Program-made: the position numbers and the translations under genes | The notes under the pieces: generated by a model | The model's input: the letters and a program-made list of their open reading frames with translations, nothing else | Told to the model about the DNA's origin: nothing | Database searches by the model: none | Shown: one piece after another, positions 35,088 through 48,389 of the stretch | How the letters are laid out: the number at the start of each line of letters is the position of its first letter | How positions within the stretch are numbered: the stretch's first letter is position 1 | NCBI GenBank assembly: GCA_905250115.1 | Contig: CAJNOI010000009.1 | Span: forward strand, 1,163,821-1,227,820 | Direction: 5' to 3' | From: Adineta steineri | Lineage: Eukaryota; Rotifera; Eurotatoria; Adinetida; Adinetidae | DNA: 64,000 bases

Positions 35088-38000
35088 TTAAACAGGTACA
35101 CTTCCAATCATAACTTTTGATACAAAATTAACAATAGCTGTTGATGGTTGTGATATATCAAGTTCAGCAAATATGTGACATTCATTTTCTGGTTGAGAAG
35201 TTTTTGCACCATTGATTTTCTTTGATACAAAACCAAAACATCTGCAAAAAAAACAAGAAATATATATAAATGATTATTTTCTAATTCATCTACTTTGCTC
35301 GTGGTAACATTTCAAGATCATTATATTGACATGTCCAAAAGCGATCTGTTTCATAATCAGCACCACAATATGTTACATATTCTTTTGGAAAATGACGTCG
35401 TGAAAATATTCTATGGATAAAAAATCGAAGATGTCTTATTAATTTATTTATATGTGAATAAATACTTTTTCTTTGTATCGGTTAATGTAATACCCGTATT
35501 TGAAACTTTAAAATTAACAATAGTAGCTTGTAAACGTTCAGCATTATCAAATGTGCTACGTAATGCTTTAGCTACAGCCATTTGACCGGATAGTGATTCA
35601 ACATCAACATTATTTAAATAAACAACATTACAAGCTGTAAATGAGAAGGAAGAAAAAAGAGAACGAGTTGATTATTTTTCATTCAATTGTTTATGTTTAA
35701 TTATACCAGCTCCTTTTTCAAGTAAATCTTTCACAGACATTTTTTTTGTTTCTTGTTGTTGTTGATTTGTTATCGGACGATAATCTTCCGCAATATCAAC
35801 AGTTGGTAAAACAAGTTTTATTGGTAAGGCAAGTGAGGCTAATGTGTGTTGATATACTAATGCTGATAGATTTGCTTGAAGGAAAAAAAAACAGATAATT
35901 TCATATTTTAATTAGAAATATTTTCTTTTCGAACATACCAAAATCAGGTTCATTAGGACAACCTTTCAATCGAACATGTCCAGTTTGTGTTCGTTCAATG
36001 AGATAATGTCGAACAAGTTCAGCATTTGGATCAGCACCTATGATAGAAATATTATTCTTCTTTTTTAATTAATTTTTCTTTGTAAATTAGCAAACCTGGT
36101 TTAGGTTGAATACCCGATGGTAATTTATCAACTTTAACAGCTAGACCATAAGAACCTGGAAAACCTTGACTATCACGAATAAGAAATGTCCCTGGCGTTT
36201 TTGTTTTAAGTAAATTAATCGCTATTGATAAATAAATAGAAAACAAAAACTTAATCATTTTTATAATTAATTCAATATACCATCTTCACGCGACAGTTTT
36301 TCTTTATACCAAAATTGACTAACATTATGCGCTTGATAAGCACCATTACGAAGTACATCAGATTCTATGAAGAAAAAATAAATGAAATTATTTTTCTTGT
36401 CATTTGATATGTTAAAGTAAACAAGACATTTGGAAAGATAGAAATATCATCTTTACACACACACACACTTATAGAAGAAAGAAATTCAGTACGTTATGCA
36501 AAACTTTATTGGATAATTAAAATAATGTTTGTTTTCTTAATAATAGATAAAAAAATTATAAATACCTGCAGGTGAAGAAACACTTGATCGTTGTGAATTT
36601 TCATCTGTATTCCGAATTGAACTAGAACAAAAAAAAGCGAAATCAATATATGAGAAAATTGTTATTCATTGAATAATTTCTTTTACCTATTTCCTACACG
36701 TGATTGAACATTGGCGTTAACTGAATAATAATAACAAAGAGAACAATTAATATAAAGGATAGATTTGTGTAATATACATACAAGATTGATTAATTACTGG
36801 AAAAGTAGGTGTTGGTGATGAGATTTTTGGTGTTTGACTATTTACATTTGCATTTGCAATCTGTAAAAAATAAGGTAATTTAATAAAAACTATTTGAATA
36901 TTTTTGATGTAATTCAAACGAGAAAAAAAATGCGAGCATGGGGAGGGATTATTCACAGCAAATTATGCGTTTCTTACAGCTTCTGATGTAGTCGAAACTA
37001 TTTCTGTATTTGCTACAACAGAATCGACAGATGGTGGTATTACAGTACTTTCGAGAACAACACCATGTGGTCTAGCTGATCGATTCGTAACATTATCATT
37101 TGAAATTTTACGTGCTACTTCAGACTCAGATATTTGTTGTTGTTGCTGTTGTTGTTGTTGTGGTGGTGGTTGTTGCTGTGGTTGAGGTTTATGACCACCA
37201 CTCAATGGATTTGATAAACCAACTGAGCCTGGAAATAAAGCTGGTAGTATTGATATATCTTTTTTAGATGTATCAATCGTAGATAATGATGGCGATGATG
37301 TTACACTGGTTTTCTAGATTAGACATAGATTAATGGAATGCTTGTTTTTTTTTCTCTTTCTTTCAACATTCCATGCATATATACATGCTGATATATGAAT
37401 TTAGAAGACAATCGAAAATAGATATTTCAAAGATTTATTTTTTTTTCTTCTATTCTTACTCTCTTTTGTTGTTGATGATGTTGTTGTTCAGAATGCTGAG
37501 TGTAAACAGGTATTGATGCACCACGATAATGATCTTGTGCTTGACGATAACTTTGATTATAATCATTAAATCTTTGTTGTTGTGAATTTGATCTTGACAT
37601 TGTTTGATTTCCTACCCATCCACTATCACCAAATTGCACATCAACAGGTATTTGTCGATATTCATTTATATATTGTCGTGTATTCACACTAGAATCTGTT
37701 TCATAACCAGTTAAATTTTGTGAACGATGTGCTTGATTTAAAAATGCACTACCACGTAAATCAGCTGGTACTTGATTTAGATTTGTTGCTGATGACATTC
37801 GATTATTAACAACAACAGTTTCAGGTATAACAGCCATACGTGGTGATAATGTACGTGTCATACGTAATCGACCACTACTGATTAAACCACTATCTGTATC
37901 ATAACCATCTGGACGAAACGTCGGACGATGATTTTCCTGATGATGTTGTTGATAATAATAAGGATAGATCGATTGTGGTTGTGGTGGTGGAGGTGGTGGA

Positions 38001-39376
38001 ACACGATAATATCGTGGACCATAAGCACGAGATGTCATCAGACCTGTATCAGTATCATAACCAGTATAATCATGACCACGTACACGGATACTACTTGATG
38101 GTAATGTTGAACGTGGATAATGATAATATTCATTTGGTGTATGTGAATTAATATATGTACGTGAAGGAGAACGAATTAAATCCATACGACGTAATTCAAT
38201 GGGTCCATCAGGTGGTGGTTCTGATGTTGCACGAAAATGTGTCGGAAGTGTACTAGTTGATCCTGATATATAACCATCTTAATATAATAATTTTTATTTG
38301 ATTTTTTAAAGAAAATTCTTTTATTTTACCTCGAGAATCATGTCGATTATAATTTTTCCTTGATGATAATGTACTTGTTGGACTATCAGTTCGATTAAGT
38401 TTTATTGGAAATCGACCTCGATTTAGATCCATCTAAATATAAATAATTTTCTATTTATAAAAACGAAGATACTTCTATAAAATATTCATGATATATATAC
38501 GTATAGTCAATTTACCTTGAATTTGACTGATATCAGTTAAGTCTTAAATTATATATTTAAAAATCATAAAAAAAAGGTGACAAGTACCATTCAATGAAGT
38601 GGTTATATATATGTATTTTTTTAAAATTGATGAAACTTATATTAAGGTAAAATATTTGTTATGCAATTTATATATATTTCTCATTTTCTAATCGAAATGA
38701 TAAAAAACATTATTGTATCATTTTCTACATGATATCTTTCCTTGAATAAGTGAATGAACATTTTCTATTCTCTCTTTTTTTTTCTTTTCTATTAAATATA
38801 AAAATGCTCTGATTAGTCAAGCGAATCTTTAGATAATTAAAGAAAGAATAAAGTTACCCGATGAACCGAGTCGGTATTGTAAGAAGCACTTGAACTATAA
38901 GTTCGTCGATTATTAATAGGTATATCTGTTGACCAATTTGATTGATTTCGTTGTGCACGTTTTTTTAAAGTATTTTGAACACTTTCTAATAATGAATCAA
39001 TAAGATGTTCATCAATTGATGATGTTGCTGCTGTTGTTGTTGCTTGTGGTTTTGCCGCCGTTGTTGTAGTTTTTGTTTCCATTGATGATGATGTTGTTGT
39101 TATAGGAATTTCATTATTAGCAGGTCCACGTTTAATACGTATACGTTCTTCACGAACTGTTTTTGAGCTATGTGGATTATCAAAATCATAACGTTGTTGA
39201 TTAGCTAATGTTGATGATGATGATACTCTTGAATTTGACAAATCATTATTTGAATGACGTTGATACATATATCGATGATTATTAGTATCACTAATTGGAC
39301 GATTTACTTCAGTAAGTAAATCTTTAACTAAATCATCAAGTTGATCAACATCGGATTTTAATTTTGTTGAAGTCAT
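35088..39376 (-). CDS. Tensin, short form (SH2-PTB, no PTEN-like module)
   Basis: Thirteen exons (first 38858-39376, last 35088-35241) sum to 942 residues in frame. The N-terminus has an LD-like helix ([14 protein letters not shown]) and then a long Ser/Tyr/Gln-rich region with repeated (D/E)YDTDxGL and GYETDSS motifs, a poly-Pro and a poly-Gln tract. The C-terminal part is a full SH2 domain: [35 protein letters not shown] with the phosphotyrosine-binding Arg. It is followed directly by a PTB domain ending CFGFVSKK and [14 protein letters not shown], the tensin C-terminus. Tensins bridge integrin tails to actin at adhesion sites. The PTEN/C2 module of tensin 1-3 is absent, so it resembles vertebrate TNS4 in layout. 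A 34-base exon-like stretch at 36687-36720 would break the frame and is left out. Confidence 0.9.
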
Positions 39377-39511
39377 GGTTTTATTGAAAGATTTCTATAA
39401 AGACAGGCAGCAAAATGCTGCTGTCACTAATATTGCTACTATCTAGAGGAGGAGAAAAAGTACTAGTTAGTTGTACAGTCAAGCTAGTAGTCTTTGGTTT
39501 GTATGTAATGC

Positions 39512-39556
39512 GAAGGAAGAAGAAGAAAAAGAAGAAGAAGAAGAAGAAGAAGAAGT
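39512..39556 (+). repeat. (GAA)n microsatellite
   Basis: Nearly perfect GAA/AAG repeat with two interruptions, about 45 bases, upstream of the tensin start codon. Confidence 0.85.
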
Positions 39557-40290
39557 AGTTGTACTAACAGCGTTGTTATAATGATTGACTTGCACGTTTT
39601 TGTACATAGCCTATAACAAAAGAGAAAAAGAAAAATCAAAGAACAATATTAATAATGTGCTGGTGCCACAGAAAAAATAGAGAAAGAAAAAGAACGAAAA
39701 AAAGATGCTCGCTTCTATTAAATCAGGAAAAAGGGCAGTTGGAATAATCGTAGGATCTGTTTTTCTATCTCTATACAGTGGTACCATTCAGTTTTTTCTC
39801 TCTCTCTTTCTTTCTTTCTTTTTCTTTCTCTACTATTTATGTGCGTGTGTGCACAATTTTTACGTAACCCCTTTCCTCATCCCTCATTTTAGTATTGAGA
39901 CGAGAGCACCCGTCGTCCCTACTATTGCCTACATAATGGCATCAACGACTTGCACTCTGTTCGTTCGTTTCCTATCATGCCGTATTACTTTATCTGATAC
40001 ATGCATACTGTGACGAACGAGAGAGAGAAAAAAAACCACCACTATCGTTTGTGTATGTATATATATATATATATGCAATAAATCGATTTAGGAAATTTTT
40101 GATAAAAGGCACAGCATATATGTGCATATAATTAATACAATTATCGGCTAAAAAGGACAATTTTATCGAAGACTAAATGATTTTCATATTAAAAGAATTT
40201 GTTTCATAAGGATAAGGAATAGTTTTTAGTGAAAGCATTACAATAAACATGAATGTTTGTTGACAAAATGATTTTCTATATAATACATAC

Positions 40291-40372
40291 CAATCAAATA
40301 ATGTTCAAGTCGTTGTTGACTATTGGGATTATTATGCTCTTTACAAGTAGTAGCAGTAAACGTACTAGTCAT
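40291..40372 (-). CDS. Candidate alternative first exon of tensin
   Basis: A minus-strand ATG at 40372 opens MTSTFTATTCKEHNNPNSQQ and reaches a good donor (GTATGT) after 27 codons plus one base. The phase fits the third tensin exon (which begins with two bases, AT, then GGT TAT), but not the first or second. If used, an upstream promoter would give a tensin with a different N-terminus lacking the LD-like helix. No transcript evidence is available; it could be chance. Confidence 0.35.
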
Positions 40373-41177
40373 CAAAATCTATTCATCTAAAAAAAAAGAA
40401 ATAAAACCGGAAGAAAGACATAAAGAAAGAGAAAAAAAGACTTGAACGAAAAGAATCACCAAAGGCAAATGACAGACATATATACAAAGAAATATTCTCT
40501 TCTTTTATGGGTATTCCTTGAAGACAAGAAAGCAGCTGTGTATAAGCAAACTGTACAATAAATGTAAATGATCTTACAATAGAAAAGTAGAATATAATAT
40601 ATATGATGTCATTTTTAATATGCATTAAAAATATAATTTCTTTTAAAAAAAGAGAAAAAAAAAGAGTGAGAGAATTGAATGAAGAAAAAAAGTAAGACAA
40701 TTAGCGTCGCTTGTCCATCTTCTTCAGTATCTCATTTTCTCACATTATTTTTACTCATTGCTTTTCCTTTTGTCTATACATGGGACACAAACTTATTCAA
40801 GTTCATATTCACACACGCTTTATACAGTGATCATCATCATCACACCTGTTGTCTCATCTTTCGATCACGAATCGATTTCATTTCTTTTTTTCTCTCTCTC
40901 TCTCTTATTCTCTCATATGTATAAATCTACATCAAACAAACGATCGATGATGGTGTTCACTTGAGCAGTAAAGAACTAACACAAAAAAATGTATGTGTGA
41001 TGGGACAATGTATCGCCTACTGCCAAGATGTACATATATACGATTCACCCATTTTTTTTTCTTCCCTTCTCGTTCTATATGAATATATATATATATATGT
41101 ACATATAAGATCAATTCATTCAATAAGGGACAGAATACTGCATTCTAACTGAGTTGTATGCTCTCGTTCTCCGTTGA

Positions 41178-41213
41178 TGTAGTAGTAGTAGTAGTAGATG
41201 ATGATGATGATGG
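41178..41213 (+). repeat. (TAG)n(ATG)n microsatellite
   Basis: A GTA/TAG run passes into an ATG run over about 36 bases. Confidence 0.8.
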
Positions 41214-42917
41214 TATTAGTTAAATAAAAATGAATGCTTCTCAGTTAGCTCGACATCAATGCTTCACTGTTTACATTTACATTTGGTCCTCCAAGAATGA
41301 ATCAATAAGACCTTCGAAAGGCATCTCAATAATGCTAAAGAAGAAAAAAAAGAGCGAGCGAGAGCGAGAAAGAGAGAGCAGATTTGTATTATCGACAGCT
41401 ATACTAGTAGATCTCAAATAAATCAAGGTTTACATACAAATAAATATCTCATCTGAACATTGTTACGGTCAATCAGAAACAGCAAAGCTTATTTTGTATA
41501 CACTTGTGGACGATTAACATCATGACATAGGATATCATCAATACAGTGTTTGCACGTGTTTATAGAAATCGATATACTATTATTCAAGGATAAACTATTG
41601 TAGACAATGACAATAGGATACTAATATAAATTTGATAAGAACTCTTTGTCAAGATCAAAAAAGATGAGAAAAAAAAATGAATGAGATTTTTTTCAATATC
41701 CTTAATTTCTTTATCCTATGTTACATCTTTATTATCCTTCGGACATGTAAAACACCACGGTAACTAGAGATAAAAGGGCAAATATATGATGAGCTTGCGT
41801 AAGCATGTATAGGAGCACTCATTGATCAAGGCAATATTGTTGTTACAACAAGCGACGTGGACAGAAAGCGATTATCATTCGCTTGATTAGAGTAAGAAGT
41901 CAACCAACATATATATGTGATCAACTTCTAGCAATATATATATATATATACATATCCAACTGACCAAATTCTTTTTGTATTTATTAGAAAGCAGGAATAA
42001 TACAAAGAGATTGAACGTATGAATTCTTCTATACGAAACAAGAAGAAGCCGTTGAAATGTCTGTTGACCGAATATCAAATGACATTCATATGTAAATATG
42101 TATATGTATATATATATATATAAAAATGGACATAAAGTAAAAGAAGAAGAAAAAAGTATCAATGATCATCTACAACAAAATTATTCATCAATAGATAAAA
42201 AAAAAGTAATTTTATTCAATTATTATGAATCAATATACACTAAATATCAAATAATAATCTCTTTTTTAAAAGTTTTCTAAAATATTTAATAAATTAAACT
42301 ATGAGTTAGTTTTTGTCAATATGCATTGCATGTAATCAATAACATATCAATATTTGAACAATTTTTTATTAAATATACAGTTTATTTCATAAGTAAATAT
42401 CAGACAAAGTATAGGAAAATTGAAGAAATTAATTTTTATTTGATATAAAAAATATGATAATTAGCGTAGAAAAACAACGTCAATGATTCATTTAAATAGC
42501 AAGCGTTTTTATTGGATAGACCTCAACGAATTAGATTGATTCATATATATTTTCTTTGAAATAATTAACATAATTTATGGAATAAAATAAATTATTCAAT
42601 TATATAAAAAATTATTGTGCGATCAAGGTATTTTTTTGTTTATATGAATTTTTTTCTAAACTACTTGTTACTAGGACACGTGATTTCTAAGTCGGTTGCT
42701 AAATAACACCATACCGAGCTATGAGATGTTGTAAAGAACAAATCTTTCTTCCGAATTTTTTCAATTTCTCAAGGTACATCTATATTTTTAGAAATATTAA
42801 AAATCATTATTTCTCTTCTTATCATGCAACATTCACATTACTGATCATTATTAAAGCTAATAGAATCAAGCAGAAGAATATTACCTATCAGTAGTACTTC
42901 CAGCTAAACGAACCATA

Positions 42918-44323
42918 ATGGCTAATTTCAATCGCATGACATTTTTAATGGCAATCTCAGAAATAACACCACAAATTTTTATATCAGGTTTTCTTTATTT
43001 TTTAACTATTAATTCTTACCTTAATTTTATTTTACAGGTCAAATAGCAGCTACTCTTGAGCAAGTACAAAGATTGGGTATCACATATATTGTGGTATGTT
43101 CTATTTTTATATTTTTTTGCTTTCAAATAAATTATATTTAAAAAATTAAAGAATGTTGCACTTGAATCATCTGCAATTGTTTATCCAAAAAGTGTTAAAT
43201 TAGAAAAATATGATATACTTGATTTTCCAAATGCACCCATAAGTAATTATTTTAATACAATAACCGATAAAATTCATGATCATCTTACTGCTAACAAACA
43301 ACATAAAGTACTTGTACATTGTATGGCAGGAATAAGTCGAAGTAACTGAATATATAATTTAATATTTTCTTTTTTGTTATTTTGTTCTTTTTTTAATAAA
43401 GGTACAACAATTGTTCTTGCTTATTTAATACGTTATATGAATTTATCATTACGAGAAGCATATTTATTATGTAAAAAACATCGTCCAATTTGTTTTCCTA
43501 ATTTAGGATTTTGGAATCAACTTATTGCATATGAAAGTCAATTAAGACGAGAAAATAGTGTTAAAAGTAAGAATACATAAATTAGTTTGTTTCCTGTTTA
43601 ATACAATAGAATTTCTTAAATAAATATCTTTTAGAAAAACATATAGTATGATTTTTTTTGTTTTGCCATTATTTAGTGATACCAACACAATACGGTAATG
43701 TACCTGATGTAGCATTTGAAGAAATCAAACAATACACTACTCAACAACAACAACAGCAACCTGGATCGATACCTATACCTACTTCATCTTATGCGTCAAC
43801 AATAAGTAATCCAGCAAGTGGTATTACTATATCTAATGATACAGCATCCAGTCAAACTCGATCAGTTAGTCGCGATGTATACGCAAATCATTCATCTGGT
43901 CTCACACGATCTCGATCTTTAGCAGGACCACCAAATAGTCGACCATCGGTTGCTGCTGCTTCAACATATATTAGTAATCCAGCTTATCAAACACCAATGT
44001 TTACAACGAATAGACAAACATTTCTTGCTCCAACTCGATTTGGTGTAAGTCGTTTACTAAATAATAACGCACCGGCTCATCATAATTCTTTCTCATCCGG
44101 ATCAACTATTTATGCTAGTAATCGACATGTACCAATAGGTGTTCCAGCAAATGTTAAACATCGTTTTACTCCTCATCATCCACATCATCATACACATTAT
44201 CATCATTATCATACACCAAGTGTTGCTACGAATTCCGTACCAGAAACATTAAATAATGATCAACAACGTTCACGTTATGATACAACATATCGTTCAAGTT
44301 TTATTAAGCCATTAGCACCCTAA
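42918..44323 (+). CDS. Dual-specificity phosphatase A (DUSP14/18-like)
   Basis: Five exons (42918-42987, 43038-43093, 43152-43341, 43402-43566, 43677-44323) give 375 residues. The phosphatase domain covers about residues 15-160. It contains QIFISGQIAATLEQVQRLGI, then DFPNAPISNYF with the general-acid Asp. The active-site loop VLVHCMAGISRST (HCxxGxxRS/T) follows, its last Arg-Ser codons split by an intron. Then come MNLSLREAYLLCKKHRP and PNLGFWNQLIAYE, the hallmark of the atypical DUSP14/18/21 group. It should dephosphorylate phospho-Tyr and -Ser/Thr, perhaps on MAP kinases. The C-terminal 215 residues are low-complexity (poly-Gln, Ser/Asn- and His-rich HHPHHHTHYHHYH) and unlike the short vertebrate tails. 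A second DUSP lies 225 bases downstream. Confidence 0.9.
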
Positions 44324-44548
44324 CAAGATAACATTTCCTTTTTATCTGAATGATTTTATGTCTTATTTAAAATGATACGCATTTGTGGTTTTTTGAATGT
44401 CAGATGCGTGTCGTCCGGTTTGTTTTTGTTTTAATTGTTGATAAAGAAAGAAAAAACGTATTTTTCTCGGTGTGTTTTAACAGAAAGTATTTCTAAAATC
44501 AATTCTCCTTTTATTTGTTTTAGAAAGTTGTAGAACCAAATATTACTC

Positions 44549-45511
44549 ATGTCGGGTATAACAGAAGTCATAGATAATTTATATATATCTGGTTTTGAAT
44601 CTCCTGCAGCGATATTAAGTAAAGGTATTCGTTCTATTTTTAACATATCATCGGAATGTCCACGACAAGATCTTGGTCCAGGAGTTGAATATGAAAAAGT
44701 TCATGTACAAGACATACCATCAGCATCTATACGAATTTATTTTGATCGATTAGCAGATCGTATAGAACAGAATTTACAAGATGGAAGAAAAACACTTGTT
44801 CATTGTTATGTTGGCCGATCAAGATCAGCAACAATTATTTTAGGTTAGTTAAAAAAATTTAATTGATTCATGACGTTAGAAATTATTGTATTATATTGAT
44901 TTTCAATATATATGTTTATTACATCTTCTAGCCTATCTAATGAAATACCAACAAATGTCATTACGTGATGCTTTTTATTATTTACGTTCACGTCGACCCA
45001 TAGTTGGACCAAATTTCGGTTTTATTAGACAAGTAAGAGAGAAATCTATGGATATTCTAATTCGTACTTTCTCATTCTTTAGTTAATGGCATATGAAAAA
45101 TCTTTATTTGGTTCTACATCTGTCTCATTTATTGATTCATCATATGATTCTATACCTGACATTTATCTATCATCAGGAAGATCAAGTTCTCGTCGGCAAA
45201 CACCAAGAGTTCCTATTCAAATAACTAATAAAACATTTTCAACATTACCAAAACCGAGCTCATTTATTCAGCGTTCACCAAGCTATACTTTACCAACACT
45301 AGGCTCAAGAAGTTACTCGAGTTATACGGATCTTCGTCCATTAAGTTCAAACAGTTATAGAAATTCATCATTTTTACATGATCCACCTGAATTAACTCAT
45401 TACAATTCAACATACGATTCATTACGTGAACCATTTTATACGCCAAGAGTGAATGCCTTACGAACAGGCAGATATATTGCACCATTCTTCAATCGTTTTT
45501 ATCTCCCGTGA
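44549..45511 (+). CDS. Dual-specificity phosphatase B (DUSP14/18-like)
   Basis: Three exons (44549-44843, 44932-45032, 45083-45511) give 274 residues. The domain shows EVIDNLYISGFESPAAIL, a VHVQDIPSASIRIYF segment with the likely acid Asp, and the active-site loop LVHCYVGRSRSATI (complete HCxxGxxRS). Then come MSLRDAFYYLRSRRPIVGPN and GFIRQLMAYE. Pattern and intron positions near the active site match its upstream neighbour, so the two are probably old tandem duplicates. They differ clearly in sequence, and the catalytic-loop variable residues are MAGI in A and YVGR in B. The C-terminal half is Ser/Tyr/Pro-rich, ending in aromatic FFNRFYLP, with no known domain. Confidence 0.9.
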
Positions 45512-46332
45512 AAAGTTTTTATACGTTTATTTATCATTTATTTTGCCAGATAATATTATTTTTCTCAATGAAGCTTTTCATTCTCGGGGTGATTCTATCA
45601 AATTATATTTATTTCGCTTGTTTTTTTTCAATACATATATATCCGGTGTGAGCTTTGTTTTTTTTATTGCTATACAAGTTGTTATTCAACTGAGAATGCT
45701 ATCTACTGTGACAAATGCTATTATTTTTTTTTAATGTTTTATCATAATATTCATAAAATAAAGAAATTTTAATAAAATATATTATCGAAATGCTTCCAAA
45801 TAAAATCTTGTCTATTTATTTCAATATTAAACATGAATAAGAAACAGTCGGTGCTGCAGGATAATCGTCAAGTGTATTACGAGAGAAATATAAAGAATAT
45901 ATTAGCTATTGACATACATGAGTAATAACTTCGTTTGATTTTTTTCAAATAAGAGTTAATCTGAAATCACTTTTAGAATGTTTTTTTTCAACTTTATTCT
46001 TTTTTTGGCCTAATTAACCATTGAATATACACGTTATTGAATTGCATTGAAAAATATATTCAAATCTATAATCAAATAATAAAACAATAATTACCCAGGA
46101 AGTTCTTTATATATATTTGTCCTTTAGTAATATGAAAAACTAGTGATTACATCTGACATTTACTTATTCTAGTTGAAAAACATTTCTATGAAAATAAAAA
46201 TAGAATCAAAATATCCTATAATCAAAGTTTATATATTTGATTAACTTTGCTAAATATTTTCTCTTGTCTATTGTATTCATGAAAAAGAAAAAAGAATTAT
46301 GTAGGATTTCATCATGTTTATTTCATTTTTAT
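45512..46332. other. Intergenic between convergent genes
   Basis: AT-rich; AATAAAG near 45757 may be the polyadenylation signal of phosphatase B. No other feature. Confidence 0.35.
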
Positions 46333-46854
46333 TTATTTGGGACATTTCAAAGCTTTATTGAATGTATGAGCATTTTTTCTATAACATTCAGTAACAATAC
46401 GATCACATTCACAAACACGATGTGCGCATGAGCCTGGTGTATCTTTGCAATATGGAAGAGAAGTTGTTGGATTTAAGTCCCAACCATAATAGGCAAGATA
46501 AGGTGAACAAGCGAGAAAACTTGTGCGATTATCGATAATATCATCATAACATAGATCATGAGCTTTACAACAAGCATCTGTTCCATCAACTGGGTTACCT
46601 TTACCACCCATTCCACACCTAAAAGAAAAATTTTAATTAAAATTCGATATTCTTTTGCTTTTTTTATATAAATTAACTAACCAACAGCCATAACCATTAT
46701 AGCTCAGTGCAGAAGTGCCTAATGCTGCACTAATCATATTGCCAAATTGAATTAAATTACGTCCTTGACTGTCAGCACCAGGTGCAGGTGTAGCATTTAT
46801 TTGGAATAGTGAGATCACAAGAAGAAAAGCAAGGGCGAACATGGATGAAGACAT
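46333..46854 (-). CDS. Secretory phospholipase A2
   Basis: Two exons (46682-46854 and 46333-46618) give 152 residues. A signal peptide (MFALAFLLVISLFQINATP) precedes a group I/II-type phospholipase A2 fold. The calcium loop YGCWCGMGGKG is created exactly at the splice junction. CCKAHDLCYDD then carries the catalytic His-Asp pair. The remaining Cys (ACSP, YCKD, CAHRVCECD) fit the family's disulfides, and CDRIVTECY provides the second Asp. It should release fatty acids from the sn-2 position of phospholipids outside the cell, as in digestion or defence. The family is widespread in animals, so no toxin role is implied. All key residues are present. Confidence 0.92.
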
Positions 46855-48389
46855 GAGGAATACTTATTCAAGGTTATTTCTAGAGAAAAAAAATGAATAA
46901 GAAGAAACGGATTAACTTATATAAATATAATTCGTAGTTTAAGTCAAGTTACAAGGACAAACACATATACAAAAATAACAAAATAGTAGTTGTTTTTGGG
47001 CTTTTTAAATAGATTATTATATCAAAAATCGATTACCCACGATTACTGATAAAAGAAATAGATAGAAATAAAATAATCTAAATCGTGAGAACTATTATAG
47101 TATTTATTGCAGGTGACAAAATTTGCTATTTACTACCGCCTACACATTCGATTTATCGCAGAAAGGAACTACATAAAAACATACTTTAATTTTGTTTTAC
47201 TACGATGTATGATCAATATGCAAACAGTATTAAATATTGATTATACTTTCAATACAATTATAGTTCAACTATAAGTTAAATAAACATATAGACGTTATCT
47301 TTATTTATAAATATTAACTATATTTTTCCAAAACAACGTCATCATTCGACATATTCTTTTTTTTTAATACAATCTGTTTAAAAATATATATATTGAATGC
47401 TCATTGATTCATACGTTATTGATCTTTGTGAAAAATGGTCATGACTAGTAATTTTCAATCCATTAATTTTCGTACTACAAATGTATATATGAATTTATAG
47501 TATTTTAATGTTTCTAATAAAAATTATTTGTCTTTCCCTTGAACTTTTGCCTTAATTAATTGATCCAACAAAATTTAGTATAATTATTGTTTTTATCTCT
47601 TTTGTTGTCAAGAAAAGTCTGTATAACCGTGTAAGGATAACCTTTAACGACAATCACTTTCTTGTAACAATACTGTCTGGTCTGTTTACCCTCATAAAAT
47701 ACTTCAGTGTACCTGTTATCATTGTACTTTTACACGGACAAATTTTGTTTACATTACTGTAAGCAAATCATAATACATCGCATGTACATCAGTTATGATT
47801 AGATTGTTTTTTTTGATATTATCAATTTTATTTAATTCAGCAGTAGACAGACGACTGTTTCATATTATAAAATGACTACGAACGAGTCTACAAGCACGTT
47901 TGATATTTACTTCGTCATGTTTATTTATTTACTTTTTAATAGAAAATGAAAATTATGACACATCCACGTATCATATTAAAGATAATAAAAAAATAATTAA
48001 TACAAATAATAATGATAGACTATATTTTTTAAAACGATCTCTTATCGAGTGGCTTTACGACTAGCAAATACTCGTACAACGAACATTTTATGTTAATTTT
48101 TTACAAAATGTCTGGACGTATATGATCACGCCATTTCTATAGCATCATGTGCATGGGTGTGGCAAGGATCATTATTCATGCACATTGATATATACATGCA
48201 TACATATATTTATTCGTTCTCTACAGGTGTAATGGGAGTAGCGTCTTTAATTATTGTGCAAAGAAAAAAAAGCCATGCTTGACTTCCTTGCATGTATTGT
48301 CCTTATTGCTCGCTATCATCAGTCAAAATATATGTGAACAGAAAAAAAGAATATTACATGTGTAAAACAAACCAATAGAGACGGTAAAT
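46855..48389. other. Intergenic between divergent genes, nothing recognised
   Basis: 1.5 kb AT-rich spacer between the phospholipase (minus) and the four-pass membrane protein (plus); shared promoter region. No exon or RNA gene seen. Confidence 0.35.

Larger units (their letters stand above)
39377..42917. other. Long intergenic region upstream of divergent tensin and DUSP genes
   Basis: 3.5 kb with no clear protein gene. It holds microsatellites (39512-39556, 41178-41213), CT/TC-rich runs (39795-39830, 40885-40910), (TA)n tracts, and one candidate tensin first exon (40291-40372). Probably regulatory. Confidence 0.4.

Noticed and set aside
36687-36720. 34-base exon-like stretch inside the tensin gene
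   Set aside because: Including it shifts the frame into a stop before the SH2 domain; skipping it keeps phase through to the PTB end.
41887-42162. Frames with IYIYIY-type repeats in the long tensin/DUSP spacer
   Set aside because: They translate (TA)n microsatellites.
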